Source: an uncultured Methylocystaceae bacterium (lineage in GTDB: Bacteria > Pseudomonadota > Alphaproteobacteria > Rhizobiales > Beijerinckiaceae). From it: DNA of 64,000 nt. The DNA is taken from assembly GCA_937870755.1 (NCBI GenBank), contig CALMZV010000068.1, forward strand, positions 1 through 64,000, read 5' to 3'. The translations under genes were made by a program, and so were the position numbers. Of this stretch, positions 34,161 through 42,979 are shown in pieces; position 1 is the stretch's first letter, and the number at the start of each line of letters is the position of its first letter. The notes beneath the pieces were generated by a model. The model was given only the letters and a program-made list of their open reading frames with translations, was not told the origin of the DNA and did not search any database.

Positions 34161-34269
34161 TGTCGGCCTGGCGATGGAAAGAAAGAGCCGGGCGTGCGCA
34201 GGCCGTGCGCCGACCTGATCCCGGCATGGCCGACCGACGGCGTGTCTAGTCAAGCAACGCCGAAATGAA

Positions 34270-34295
34270 AAGGGCGCGCCGCAGGGCGCGCCCTT
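34270..34295 (-). terminator. Rho-independent terminator after binding-protein copy B
   Basis: On the minus strand GGGCGCGCC pairs with GGCGCGCCC around CTGC, flanked by AA/TT pairs, and is followed by TTTT then CATTT. It lies 19 bases after the copy B stop codon and so separates copy B from copy A. Confidence 0.8.
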
Positions 34296-34313
34296 CCAAT
34301 GCGGCGTCGTGCG

Positions 34314-35537
34314 TCAGTTTGTCGCCTTCTTGAACGTGTCGGTGAGTAGTTCGCCGAACAACTCCCAGCGCTCGCCGGAGAATTTCATCAGCTGGAACTG
34401 CTTGTTCACGCGATAGTCGTCCGGTGCGGTGAAGATCTTCATGCCGGGCAGCGCGAGGTCGCCGGTGAAGCCCTTGATGTTGGTGGCCTGCTTCATCAAG
34501 TTGGCGCGCGTCAGTTCGTCGCCTGCCTGCTTGAGCACGTGCACCATCAGTTCGCTGGTCGAATAGCCGTAGGCCGAAAGGCCGCTGTTGGCGTCGAGTT
34601 CGGGAAGATATTTGGCCATGAACGCCTTGTAGCGCTTCATGCCGGCGTCGTTGGCCCATTGCGGGTCGAGCGGGTCCTTGCCGTAGTTGACGCTGATCGT
34701 GCCCTTGGAGTTTTCGGGCCCCGCCGGAATCATCACCTGACCGACCGCGGTGGCGTTGATGTTGAGCAGATGCACCGGCTTCCAGCCCATCTCCGCCGCC
34801 TTCTTGATCGACTGCGCGGCGAATTTCGGCGTGGTGACGTTGAAGAAAAGATCGGCGCCGGAAGCCTTCAGCTTCACCATCTGCGAGTCGACCGTCGGAT
34901 CGCTCACCTCGTAGGGCGCCTCGGCGACGATCATCGTCTTCGCCTTGTCGCCCAGCGCGTCCTTCAGGCCGATCACGTAATCCTTACCGAAATCGTCGTT
35001 CTGGTAGAGAATGCCGATCTTCGCGTTGGGATAGGACTTGAGAATGAGCTGCGCGTAGATGTGTCCTTCCGACTGGTAGTTCGGATTGAACGCCATCGTC
35101 CACGGATAGGTCTTGGGATCGGTGAAGCGCGTCGCGCCCGACGAGACGAACAGCTGCGGAATCTTTTTGTTGTTGAGATATTTCTGGACGGACGACTGCG
35201 CGGCGGTCCCCAACCCCTGGAACAGGAACAGCACCTCGTCGCTTTCGACGAGCTTGCGCGTCTGCTCGACGGCCTTCGGCGGATTGTAGGCGTCGTCGTA
35301 GCTGATGAAATTGATCTTGCGCCCGTTCACGCCGCCGTTGTCGTTGATCATCCTGAAATAGGCGGCCTGCGTCTTGCCGACCTGCCCGTAGGCCGACGCC
35401 GGCCCGCTGTAGGGATTGGTATGGCCGATCTTCACTTCCGTATCGGTCGCGCCGGAATCGTATTTCTTCTGCGCGAAGGCCGGCGCGGCGAAAGCCACGA
35501 CGCCGGCGAGCGTCCACCCGAGCAAACGAGAATTCAT
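34314..35537 (-). CDS. Branched-chain amino acid-type ABC transporter binding protein (copy B)
   Basis: The 407-residue paralogue of copy A has the same signal peptide (ending AFAQ) and Peripla_BP_6 fold. Differences cluster in the C-terminal third (for example ANDAGMKRYKAFMAKYLPELD, STSELMVHVLKQ) and N-terminal part, while the middle is identical at DNA level to copy A. Altered ligand range is plausible. TCAGGAGGAAAGC gives a strong ribosome site for ATG 35537. It has its own terminator, so each copy may be a separate transcription unit. Confidence 0.9.
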   Translation of the reverse strand: MNSRLLGWTLAGVVAFAAPAFAQKKYDSGATDTEVKIGHTNPYSGPASAYGQVGKTQAAYFRMINDNGGVNGRKINFISYDDAYNPPKAVEQTRKLVESDEVLFLFQGLGTAAQSSVQKYLNNKKIPQLFVSSGATRFTDPKTYPWTMAFNPNYQSEGHIYAQLILKSYPNAKIGILYQNDDFGKDYVIGLKDALGDKAKTMIVAEAPYEVSDPTVDSQMVKLKASGADLFFNVTTPKFAAQSIKKAAEMGWKPVHLLNINATAVGQVMIPAGPENSKGTISVNYGKDPLDPQWANDAGMKRYKAFMAKYLPELDANSGLSAYGYSTSELMVHVLKQAGDELTRANLMKQATNIKGFTGDLALPGMKIFTAPDDYRVNKQFQLMKFSGERWELFGELLTDTFKKATN

Positions 35538-35573
35538 CGCTTTCCTCCTGAAACGGTCCTTGTCGCGCGCGAA

Positions 35574-35596
35574 GGATTTCGGCGGAGGGACTCTTG
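35574..35596 (-). promoter_or_regulatory. Conserved leader motif upstream of binding-protein copy B
   Basis: GATTTCGGCGGAGGGACTC on the plus strand matches the block before copy A except for one base. It is followed outward by a TTGG/CGG-CCT stretch also shared in part. A role in transcription is inferred only from its conservation in otherwise diverged leaders. Confidence 0.35.
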
Positions 35597-35650
35597 TTTG
35601 GCCTCAGTAAAAGCGAGTGCGCGGGTGCTGGCAAGCGCCCGCGCCGCGCG

Positions 35651-36595
35651 TCAGGCGATCAGGAATCCGTAGCGCAGCGCGGCGCTGGCCATGTCGAGCG
35701 CCATGTCCGCCGCGCGGATCATCTTGCCGTTGGTGAGAAAGCCGTGCACCTGGTCGTTGAGGTCCACAGACCACACGCGCACCCCGGCCTTCTCCAGCGC
35801 CTGCGCATAGTCGCGGCCCTCGTCGCACAAGGGATCGTGTCGCGCGGTGAGAACGAAGGCGGGCGGCAGGTTCTCGAACGAGCCCGCCCGCAGCGGCGAG
35901 ACGCGCCAGTCGAGCTTGTCGGCCTCGCCGTTGATGTAATGGTCGAGGAAGTAGCGCGTGGTCTTCTCCGTCAGCGGAACGTCGTCCGGAATGGTCTTGT
36001 AGGAGGCGTGCCGCATCGTGGCGTCCACGGCCGGATAGAGCAGCATCTGGAAAACGAACTTGGGCGCGCCGCCCTCGCGCGCGATGAGGGTCAGCACGGC
36101 CGAGAGATTGCCGCCCGCGCTGTCGCCCCCGATCGCCAGTTTCCCGGCGTCGATTCCCAGCGCGCCGGCATTGGCGGCGATCCATCTGGCGGCAGCGATG
36201 CAATCTTCGAGCGGCTTGGGATGTTTGTGTTCCGGCGCGAGCCGGTAGTCGACCGAGATCACGACGCAGCGCGCGTCATTGGCGAATTTCCGGCAGACAT
36301 AGTCGTGCGTGTCGAGATCGCCGATCGTCCAGCCGCCGCCATGCAGATAGACGAGCGCCGCCGCGGCTTCGACCGGCGCGCCCTTGCCGCGGTAGAGCCG
36401 CAGCCCGATGGGCCCGTCGGGACCTTCGGCGGCGAGATCGCGCAATTCCGCCATCTCGGGCCTGTCGGGCGAAAACAGCTGGCTGGCGCGCTGATAGGCC
36501 TCTCGCGCTTCGGCCGGCGTCATGGTGTCGATCGGCGGCCGGCCGGACGCCTTCACGAGTTCGATGAGATTGCGCGCGTCAGGATCGAAAGCCAT
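35651..36595 (-). CDS. Alpha/beta hydrolase, hormone-sensitive lipase (family IV) esterase
   Basis: This 314-residue carboxylesterase has the oxyanion motif HGGGW (85-89), nucleophile Ser159 in GGDSAGG, an acid in TARHDPLCDEG and His in QVHGFLTNG. No signal peptide is seen, so it is probably cytoplasmic. ATG 36595 follows GGGGGGAC closely. The leader carries two copies of a 31-base repeat with terminator-like hairpins. The natural ester is unknown. Confidence 0.88.
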   Translation of the reverse strand: MAFDPDARNLIELVKASGRPPIDTMTPAEAREAYQRASQLFSPDRPEMAELRDLAAEGPDGPIGLRLYRGKGAPVEAAAALVYLHGGGWTIGDLDTHDYVCRKFANDARCVVISVDYRLAPEHKHPKPLEDCIAAARWIAANAGALGIDAGKLAIGGDSAGGNLSAVLTLIAREGGAPKFVFQMLLYPAVDATMRHASYKTIPDDVPLTEKTTRYFLDHYINGEADKLDWRVSPLRAGSFENLPPAFVLTARHDPLCDEGRDYAQALEKAGVRVWSVDLNDQVHGFLTNGKMIRAADMALDMASAALRYGFLIA

Positions 36596-36624
36596 CTGTC
36601 CCCCCGTTCGTTGCCGACAGGGGA

Positions 36625-36694
36625 CAAGAAAAAAGGGCCACCGGCAAGCCGGCGGACTTTCAAGAAAAAAGGGCCACCGGCAAGCCGGCGGCCC
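36625..36694 (-). terminator. Duplicated terminator-like hairpins in the esterase leader
   Basis: A 31-base sequence starting CAAGAAAAAAGGGCC is repeated at 36625 and 36661 (period 36). Read on the minus strand, the upstream copy forms GGGCC-x-GCCGG... paired arms of 11 positions with one mismatch (36671-36694) followed by TTTTTT. The downstream copy has the same inner stem (36638-36655) and T6, but its outer arm is broken. Both lie between a candidate promoter and the esterase start, as attenuators would. Confidence 0.65.
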
Positions 36695-36759
36695 AAGTCT
36701 AGGGAGGAAACGCCCAAGGAGGGCTATGCAACGAGGGAGGCTCATTGCATGGAGCGCAT

Positions 36760-36786
36760 ATGATATTGCGGCGCACAAAATGTCAA
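36760..36786 (-). promoter_or_regulatory. Candidate sigma-70 promoter for the esterase
   Basis: On the minus strand TTGACA (36786-36781) is followed after 15 bases by TATCAT (36765-36760). The -35 is perfect and the -10 matches 5 of 6, but the spacer is shorter than the usual 17. The surrounding DNA is unusually A/T-rich for this genome. Transcription would start near 36753 and cross both hairpins before the ATG. Confidence 0.4.
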
Positions 36787-36966
36787 GGATTTTTTGCCGC
36801 GCCTGCGAAAACGTTTTCTTGTCTGGCGAGAGACCGCTATGAGTTCATAGGCATTTCTCGCATATGTGCAATGCAGCGTAAGCGACCCTCGCGACGCCCG
36901 CTTTCGGGCGCGGACGAAACGGTGTATCCAGAACGAGCGCGCGTTCGGGCGCGCGGGGTCGCTGCG

Positions 36967-37347
36967 ATGGTTCGTCTGGGCAGGCTTCTGGCGCTGGCCG
37001 CCGCCCTGGTTCTGGGCGTCGGCGGGGCCACGCATTGCGCCCATGCCGCAAGCGCCGGCGGGGCGAGCGCCGCCGCCGACCACGCCGTCCGCCACGCCGC
37101 CCACAACGCCCTGGCCGCCCCCGCCGCGCACGACCACGCCTCGCAGGATGACGCCGGCGACGTCGGCGATGCGACCGCGTCCGCCGCAGGGCAGGGCGCG
37201 CTGTGCCCCATGTTGTGCTGCATGGCCGTCCCGGCCGAGCGCGCCGCGCCCACGCGGGCCGCGTTCCAGACGGCGCGTCTCCTGCCGCCGGCTTTCCCCC
37301 TCGAAGATGTGACGCGCGCCCCGCCGCTGCCGCCCCCGCGCGCCTGA
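36967..37347 (+). CDS. Small exported His/Cys-rich protein, unknown function
   Basis: This 126-residue protein starts with a signal sequence (MVRLGRLLALAAALVLGVGG, cut after AHA). A His-rich stretch follows (DHAVRHAAHNALAAPAAHDH), then CPMLCCM, and a Pro-rich end (APPLPPPRA). The composition recalls small metal-binding exported proteins such as CopL or DUF2946 members, but I cannot place it firmly. The ORF is open further upstream to 36745; ATG 36967 is chosen for the signal peptide. It lies 51 bases before the DUF6803 gene on the same strand. Confidence 0.65.
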   Translation: MVRLGRLLALAAALVLGVGGATHCAHAASAGGASAAADHAVRHAAHNALAAPAAHDHASQDDAGDVGDATASAAGQGALCPMLCCMAVPAERAAPTRAAFQTARLLPPAFPLEDVTRAPPLPPPRA

Positions 37348-37398
37348 GCCGGTTTTCCTCACCCGCTCGTATTCCATCCTTCGAGGGAAAGCTTCCCC

Positions 37399-37920
37399 AT
37401 GGTCATGACCCATTACATGGAGCTACTCAGCTCCTTCACCAACTTGCTGATTTTCATGGCTGTCCCGGTCATTCTGGCCGAGACGCTGGCGATCACCGAG
37501 TTCTACATTCTGTATAACGACGCCCACACCGGCGTCGTGCGCGCCATCAACCGCGCGGCGGGCGTTCTCGTCGGCGTCTACTTCGCGGCCGTGTTCGTCT
37601 ATCTGTTCTTCACGGCTGTCGTGCCGTTGACGCAGACAGGCCAATGGCGCGGCTGGATCGACATGCTGGCGGTCGGCTCCTACCTGGCGGGCGTCATCCC
37701 GCTCGGGGGAATCGCGCTGCTGGAACTGGGCGTGATCTTCTCCAGCCGCACCCCGCGCCAGAAGCTCGCCATCCACGCGGGCCTCATTTCGCTGTTTCTG
37801 GTGGTGGGGCATGTGGCGATGGTCGCCGGCATGGTCGACCCGCGCCTCGGCGGCTGGCGGGGGGCGGGCATGGACCATTCCGCCCCTGCGTCCGCGCAGG
37901 GCGATCACGGCAAACACTAG
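37399..37920 (+). CDS. DUF6803-type integral membrane protein
   Basis: This 173-residue protein has four strong hydrophobic segments (about 10-30, 46-68, 80-105, 118-138) and a short tail ending in HSAPASAQGDHGKH. Acidic and aromatic residues in the first helix (AETLAITEFYILYNDAHTG) suggest ligand or metal contacts. Function is unknown. It is downstream of the His/Cys-rich exported protein and the two may work together. ATG 37405 is an alternative start. Confidence 0.75.
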   Translation: MVMTHYMELLSSFTNLLIFMAVPVILAETLAITEFYILYNDAHTGVVRAINRAAGVLVGVYFAAVFVYLFFTAVVPLTQTGQWRGWIDMLAVGSYLAGVIPLGGIALLELGVIFSSRTPRQKLAIHAGLISLFLVVGHVAMVAGMVDPRLGGWRGAGMDHSAPASAQGDHGKH

Positions 37921-38056
37921 CCGCCGCGCAGGACACGTTTGCGGGGCGCGCCGGCGACGGCGCGCCTCTTGCGGCGCAAATCCGGTTTCCCCTTTGTGAT
38001 GCGATGTTCTAGACCATGGCCCGGATCGCCGGGGGCGGTTCGCAGACGGAGGGTCC

Positions 38057-39412
38057 ATGCTGGACGAGGTCGCGCGGTACCAGATCGGCCATTTGATGCG
38101 CGAGAACGAGGTTCTGCGCGAGCGGCTGGAATCCGTGCCGGGCTGGCTGCAATTCGTCTGCCTGCACGGGCGGCGCTTCTACTGGACGCTCACGCGCCTC
38201 GTCGGCCTCGGCCATCTGCACGACGGCACGAAATCCTCCTCCGCGGTCGGCGCCGGTTTCGCCGCCGCCATCAAGGCCGCGGATGCGGCGGCGTTGCAGC
38301 GCGCGCGCCGGCCGGAGGGCGTGCGCATTCTCATCGACGCCACCATCACTGCCGGCGCGGCCTATCTGTCGGGCATCCCGCGCGTGGTGCGCGAGATCAG
38401 CCGCGAGGCGGCGCGCGAAGGCTGGGCGGCGCCGGTTGTCGTCGAAGGCGGGCGGTTCTGTTTCTTTCCGGACGGCGAACCCGTCGCGTTTCGTCCCGGC
38501 GACCGCATTGTGCTGCTGGACGCCGGCTGGAACGCAACCGCGACCTATCGCGCCGCGCTCGAGGCGGCCTGCAACGCCGGCGCGCAGGCGGTGCTCGGCG
38601 TCTACGATCTCGTGCCGATCCACTATCCCGGCGTGACGACGCTCCAGACGGCGCTCGCCTTCGAGGACTGGTTCCGCAAGCTCATGCCGTTTTATTCGTC
38701 CGCGGTCGCCATTTCGCGCGCCACGGCGCTGGAGTTCGACGCGTGGCTCCGGCGCAGCGGCGAGCCGCGCGCGGACAGCATCGCCGTCGGCTGGTTTCAT
38801 CTGGGCGCCGATCTCGACAGCCGCGCGCCCGAAAAGCTCGGCCCGCCGTCCAACGCCGCGATCGTTGCGCGGCCGTTCTTTCTGTCGGTCGGCACGCTGG
38901 AGCCGCGCAAGGGTTACGCCATCGCGCTCGACGCCATGGAGCGCGCCTGGGCGCGTGGTCTCGACGTCAATTACGTGATCGTCGGCCGGCGCGGCTGGAG
39001 TTCGGACGCGCTCGCCGCCCGCATCGCCGGCCATCCCGAAAAGAACAGGCGCCTGTTCTGGCTCGACAACGCCGACGACGCCGAGCTTGCGCGTCTTTAC
39101 GCGGCGGCGCGCGCGCTCGTCTATCCCTCGATCGCCGAGGGGTTCGGCCTGCCGCTGATCGAGGCCGCCCATTTCGGCGCGCCGATCGTGGCCAGCGACA
39201 TTCCCGTGTTCCGCGAAATCGCCGGCGACCGAATCGATTATTTCGAGGTCGCAAATCCGGACGCGCTCGCCGGGGCGCTGGCGGCGGCGCTCGCCAGACC
39301 GCGCGTCGCGCAGGAAATCCCCTGTCTCACATGGCGCGAGAGCGCACGCGCGCTCACCGATATGATAAGAAACCGCGATTACCAGATTGCATGCCAGAAG
39401 GCGCAAACCTGA
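38057..39412 (+). CDS. Glycosyltransferase, GT4 family
   Basis: This 451-residue enzyme transfers a sugar from a nucleotide donor. The C-terminal GT-B half has SVGTLEPRKGYAIALDAM, VIVGRRGWSS, VYPSIAEGFGLPLIEAAHFG (the E-x7-E donor site) and ASDIPVFREIAG. The N-terminal half has an unusual leader (MLDEVARYQIGHLMRENEVLRERLESVPGW; coiled). The last base of its TGA is the first base of the next ATG (TGATG), so the downstream gene is translationally coupled. Target is probably a surface glycan. Confidence 0.87.
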   Translation: MLDEVARYQIGHLMRENEVLRERLESVPGWLQFVCLHGRRFYWTLTRLVGLGHLHDGTKSSSAVGAGFAAAIKAADAAALQRARRPEGVRILIDATITAGAAYLSGIPRVVREISREAAREGWAAPVVVEGGRFCFFPDGEPVAFRPGDRIVLLDAGWNATATYRAALEAACNAGAQAVLGVYDLVPIHYPGVTTLQTALAFEDWFRKLMPFYSSAVAISRATALEFDAWLRRSGEPRADSIAVGWFHLGADLDSRAPEKLGPPSNAAIVARPFFLSVGTLEPRKGYAIALDAMERAWARGLDVNYVIVGRRGWSSDALAARIAGHPEKNRRLFWLDNADDAELARLYAAARALVYPSIAEGFGLPLIEAAHFGAPIVASDIPVFREIAGDRIDYFEVANPDALAGALAAALARPRVAQEIPCLTWRESARALTDMIRNRDYQIACQKAQT

Positions 39413-40287
39413 TGCCGAGCCTGTCCGAAAAATTCCACGATCTGCGCCGCAAGACCATGCCGCCCAGCGTCAACGACATTACCTGGCGCCATGCCGAAAT
39501 GACCGCGCGCCTCGACCGCGTGGAGAAAAGCGTGAGCCGCGCGCTCGATCTCGTCGCCGCGTCGCAGCCCGATATTCTCGCCACGCTTCGCTGGCTCCGT
39601 CCGATGGCGCCCACAGGCAAGCGCAAGATCCGGGTCGGCGATCCCGGCGACGGGGGCTACGTCTGCCTCGACGATTTCGAGGGTCTGGCCTGCGGTTTGT
39701 CGTTCGGCGTCAACGACAACGACACGTGGGATCTCGAAATCGCGGAGCGTGGCGTGCGCGTCCTGCAATTCGACCACACGATCGAGCGCGCCCCCTCCAC
39801 GCATCCGTTGCTCGAGTTCCACAAGACCATGATCGCCGCCGCGCCGGGCGAGGGCTGCGCGACGCTGCCCGATCTCGTGCGCGCCAACGGCGGCGCGGGG
39901 CCGCACGACGTGCTTCTGAAATGCGACATCGAGGGCGACGAGTGGCCGATGCTCGACGCCTGCCCGCCGGATGTGCTCGCCCGGTGCGCCCAGATCGTCT
40001 GCGAATTCCACGACCTTCAGTTTCTCGCGCTCGATCCGTTCCGCCAGCGCGCTCATCGGGTGTTCGAAAAGCTCAACCGCGCCTTCTTCGTGGCCCATGT
40101 CCACGGCAACAACTGCACGCCGATGGTCAACATCGCCAACGTGCCCGTGCCGAGCACGATCGAAGTCACGTTCGTCAACCGCGCCCGCTGCGCCTGCGAG
40201 GAGAGCGGCGAGGTGTTCCCCACCGCGCTCGACGCGCCGAACAACGCGGCCTGGCCGGACCTGTTCCTCGGCGCTTTTCGCTTCTGA
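39412..40287 (+). CDS. FkbM/METTL24-like methyltransferase family protein
   Basis: The 291-residue protein has VGDPGDGGYVCLDD, LSFGVNDNDTWDLEIAERG, VLQFDHTIE and LLKCDIEGDEWPMLDA, resembling the SAM-dependent FkbM/METTL24 fold, where the acidic LKxDIEG motif is central. An N-terminal coil (residues 1-50) has a TAxLDRVEKSV pattern. The glycine-rich SAM loop is not textbook, so activity is inferred. Direct coupling to the glycosyltransferase suggests O-methylation of a sugar. Confidence 0.7.
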   Translation: MPSLSEKFHDLRRKTMPPSVNDITWRHAEMTARLDRVEKSVSRALDLVAASQPDILATLRWLRPMAPTGKRKIRVGDPGDGGYVCLDDFEGLACGLSFGVNDNDTWDLEIAERGVRVLQFDHTIERAPSTHPLLEFHKTMIAAAPGEGCATLPDLVRANGGAGPHDVLLKCDIEGDEWPMLDACPPDVLARCAQIVCEFHDLQFLALDPFRQRAHRVFEKLNRAFFVAHVHGNNCTPMVNIANVPVPSTIEVTFVNRARCACEESGEVFPTALDAPNNAAWPDLFLGAFRF

Positions 40288-40314
40288 GATGCGCGCGTCG
40301 ATTCGTCTGCCCTC

Positions 40315-41409
40315 ATGAACTGGACAGCCGAACAGGACCGCGCGCTCGCGGCCGTCGCGCAGTGGCTCGCCGCGCCGCGCGCGCCGCAGATTTTCCGGCT
40401 GTTCGGCTACGCCGGCACGGGCAAGACCACGCTTGCGCGCCATCTGGCCGAACATGTCGATGGCGAGACGGCGTTCGGCGCCTTCACCGGCAAGGCCGCG
40501 CTCGTCATGCGCTCGAAAGGCTGCGCGGACGCGCGCACCATCCATTCCATGATCTACCGGCCCAAGGACCTCGACGCCGAAGAACCCTCGTTCGAACTGA
40601 ACGAGGACGCGCCGGCCGCCAGCGCCAGCCTCATCGTCATCGACGAATGTTCGATGGTCGACGAGGAACTGGGCCGCGACCTCCTGTCGTTCGGCAAGAA
40701 AGTGCTGGTGCTGGGCGATCCCGCGCAATTGCCGCCGGTGAAGGGCGGGGGATATTTCACCGAGGGCGCGCCCGACGTCATGCTGACGGAGGTTCACCGG
40801 CAGGCGGCCGACAACCCGATCGTGCGTTTGTCGATGCTGGTGCGCGAGGGCGGGCGGCCGGCGCGCGGCGTCTACGGCGGGAGCCGGGTGATCGGCAGGA
40901 GCGAGATCGATACCGCCGCCGTGCAGGCCGCCGATCAGGTGCTGGTCGGTCTCAATCGCACGCGCCACGCCTACAATCGGCGACTGCGGGAGCTGGCGGG
41001 CTTTTCCGGAGAGACGCCCCAGGCCGGCGAAAAGCTGGTGTGCCTGCGCAACAACCGCGCCAAGGGCTTGTTGAACGGCGCGACCTTTCGCGTGGCGCGC
41101 GCTTCCGGCGTGCGGCGCGGAAAGCTGCGCCTGACGGTCGCGCCCGAGGACATGCCGGGCGTCAAACCGCAGCGCGTGGCCGTGCTGCCGCAGTTCTTCA
41201 GCGGGCAGGACGAGGAAATTCCCTATTCTTTGCGGCGCAATTCGGACGAATTCGACTACGGCTACGCGCTCACCGTGCACAAGGCGCAGGGCTCGCAATG
41301 GAACGATGTCATTTTGTTCGATGAAAGCTATGCTTTCCGGGAGCATCGCGCGCGCTGGCTCTATACGGGCGTCACGCGCGCGGCGGAGCGGCTGACGCTG
41401 GTGGTGTGA
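40315..41409 (+). CDS. RecD-like/Dda-like SF1 DNA helicase
   Basis: This 364-residue ATPase has Walker A FGYAGTGKTTLARHL, motif Ia FTGKAALVM, Walker B IVIDECSMVD, motif III VLGDPAQLPPV, motif IV EVHRQA and the UvrD_C_2 motif YALTVHKAQGSQWNDVILFD with a final GVTRAAERLTLVV. It corresponds to the short SF1B helicases related to RecD2 and phage T4 Dda. No nuclease domain is attached. It is directly followed by the antiporter gene on the same strand. Confidence 0.87.
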   Translation: MNWTAEQDRALAAVAQWLAAPRAPQIFRLFGYAGTGKTTLARHLAEHVDGETAFGAFTGKAALVMRSKGCADARTIHSMIYRPKDLDAEEPSFELNEDAPAASASLIVIDECSMVDEELGRDLLSFGKKVLVLGDPAQLPPVKGGGYFTEGAPDVMLTEVHRQAADNPIVRLSMLVREGGRPARGVYGGSRVIGRSEIDTAAVQAADQVLVGLNRTRHAYNRRLRELAGFSGETPQAGEKLVCLRNNRAKGLLNGATFRVARASGVRRGKLRLTVAPEDMPGVKPQRVAVLPQFFSGQDEEIPYSLRRNSDEFDYGYALTVHKAQGSQWNDVILFDESYAFREHRARWLYTGVTRAAERLTLVV

Positions 41410-41410
41410 T

Positions 41411-42973
41411 TTGTTCCTGTTCGAGTCCGTCATCGCGCTGCTTGCGGTCGCGGTCGCGCTTGCCGGCCTGTCGCGCAAGATCGGCGCGCCCTATCCGGCC
41501 TTTCTCGCGCTGGTGGGGGCGGGTCTGGCGTTCGCGCCCGGCATGCCGCGCGTGGAGCTGGAGCCGGAGCTGGCGCTCGCGCTGTTCGTCGCGCCGGTGC
41601 TGGTGGAGGCGGGCTACGGCGTTTCGGTGCGCGATCTCAGGCGCGACTGGCGGCCGGTCGCAGGTCTCGTGCTGGTGGCGGTCGCGCTCACGACGATCGT
41701 CGTCGCACTTGTCGCGCGATGGCTGTGGCCCGCGCTGCCTCTGGCGGCGGCGATCGCGCTCGGCGCCATCGTCGCCCCGCCGGATGCGGTCGCCGCCTCG
41801 ACCGTTCTGCGCCATGTCAATCCGCCGCGCCGGCTGGTGACGATTCTGGAAGGCGAAAGCCTGTTGAACGATGCGAGCGCGCTGGTCATCTATCGCGCGG
41901 CCGTCATCGCGGCGGGCGCGCATTTCGCGTTCTGGACCGACGGGTTGGCGCTTCTGGCGAGCGTGCCGGTGTCGGTAGGTTTCGGCTGGCTCTGCGCGCT
42001 CGCCTTCGCGCGGCTTTCGCGCCGGTTCGAGGACGCGCCGAGCGCCATTCTCGTGCAGTTCGTTTTCGCGTTCGGCGTTTGGCTCGCCGCCGAGCGGCTG
42101 CACCTGTCCGCCGTGCTCGCCGTGGTGACCTACGCGGTCGTCGTCGGGCGGATCGCGCCGGCGAAAATGCCCGCGCGGCTGCGCCTGCCCTCGCATTCGG
42201 TGTGGGAGACGGCGATCTTCTTCCTCAACGCGCTCGCCTTCGTGCTGATCGGATTGCAGATCGGCCCGATCATGGAGCGGCTCGACGCGCGCGAACGGCT
42301 CAATTATTTCGAAATCGCGCTCGCGGTGCTGGCGACCGTCGTCGCGGTGCGGTTTGCGTGGGTGTTTCTCTATGGCGCGGGCGTGGCGCTGCGCGCGCGG
42401 CTGCGCGGCTATAGCCCCATCAATCCGGCGGTGCGCCCGACCGCGCGCGCCGGGCTCATCGTGTCGTGGTGCGGCATGCGCGGCATCCTCTCGCTGGCCG
42501 CCGCGCTCGCGCTGCCGCAGGGCGCGGCGGACGGCCAGGGCGCCTTTCCCGAGCGCGATCTCATCGTGTTCTGCGCCTTCGTCGTCGTGCTCGGCACGCT
42601 GGTGTTGCAGGGCTTCACGCTCGGCCCGCTGCTGCGCGTGCTCGATCTGCCGCAGGACGAGCAGCACGATCGCGAAATCGGCCACGCGCGCACCGAGGCG
42701 ATGCGCGCCGCGCATGCCGCTCTCGAAAGCCAGGCCGGCGAGGCGGCCGAACGCGTGCGCGCCGAATATGCGAGCCTCGTCGCCATCGCCGATTCCGCGC
42801 CCGACGCCTTCGCGCCGAGCGTCTCGCAGGAGGACCGGCTGCATCAGCGCGCGATCATCGCCGCGCGCCGCAGGCTTCTGGAAATGCGGGCGGCCGGCGA
42901 AATCGGCGACGACGCCTTTCAGATCGTCCAGCGCCAGCTCGACCGGCTGGAAATGAGCGTGGCCGACGACTGA
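41411..42973 (+). CDS. CPA1-family Na+(K+)/H+ antiporter
   Basis: The 520-residue membrane protein has about twelve segments in the Na_H_Exchanger domain, with IVAPPDAVAAS carrying the PD motif, EGESLLNDASALVIY carrying the ND-type acidic site, and a late SWCGMRGILSLAAALALP helix. A charged soluble C-terminus of about 110 residues (from LDLPQDEQHDREIGH) ends in coiled helices. It exchanges a monovalent cation for protons. The start is a TTG one base after the helicase stop codon; no in-frame ATG lies nearby. Confidence 0.87.
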   Translation: MFLFESVIALLAVAVALAGLSRKIGAPYPAFLALVGAGLAFAPGMPRVELEPELALALFVAPVLVEAGYGVSVRDLRRDWRPVAGLVLVAVALTTIVVALVARWLWPALPLAAAIALGAIVAPPDAVAASTVLRHVNPPRRLVTILEGESLLNDASALVIYRAAVIAAGAHFAFWTDGLALLASVPVSVGFGWLCALAFARLSRRFEDAPSAILVQFVFAFGVWLAAERLHLSAVLAVVTYAVVVGRIAPAKMPARLRLPSHSVWETAIFFLNALAFVLIGLQIGPIMERLDARERLNYFEIALAVLATVVAVRFAWVFLYGAGVALRARLRGYSPINPAVRPTARAGLIVSWCGMRGILSLAAALALPQGAADGQGAFPERDLIVFCAFVVVLGTLVLQGFTLGPLLRVLDLPQDEQHDREIGHARTEAMRAAHAALESQAGEAAERVRAEYASLVAIADSAPDAFAPSVSQEDRLHQRAIIAARRRLLEMRAAGEIGDDAFQIVQRQLDRLEMSVADD

Positions 42974-42979
42974 GTCGGA

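Noticed and set aside
33505-35305. Insertion sequence or other mobile element as cause of the near-identical blocks
   Set aside because: The identity lies inside two complete paralogous coding genes in the same frame, with no terminal repeats or transposase.
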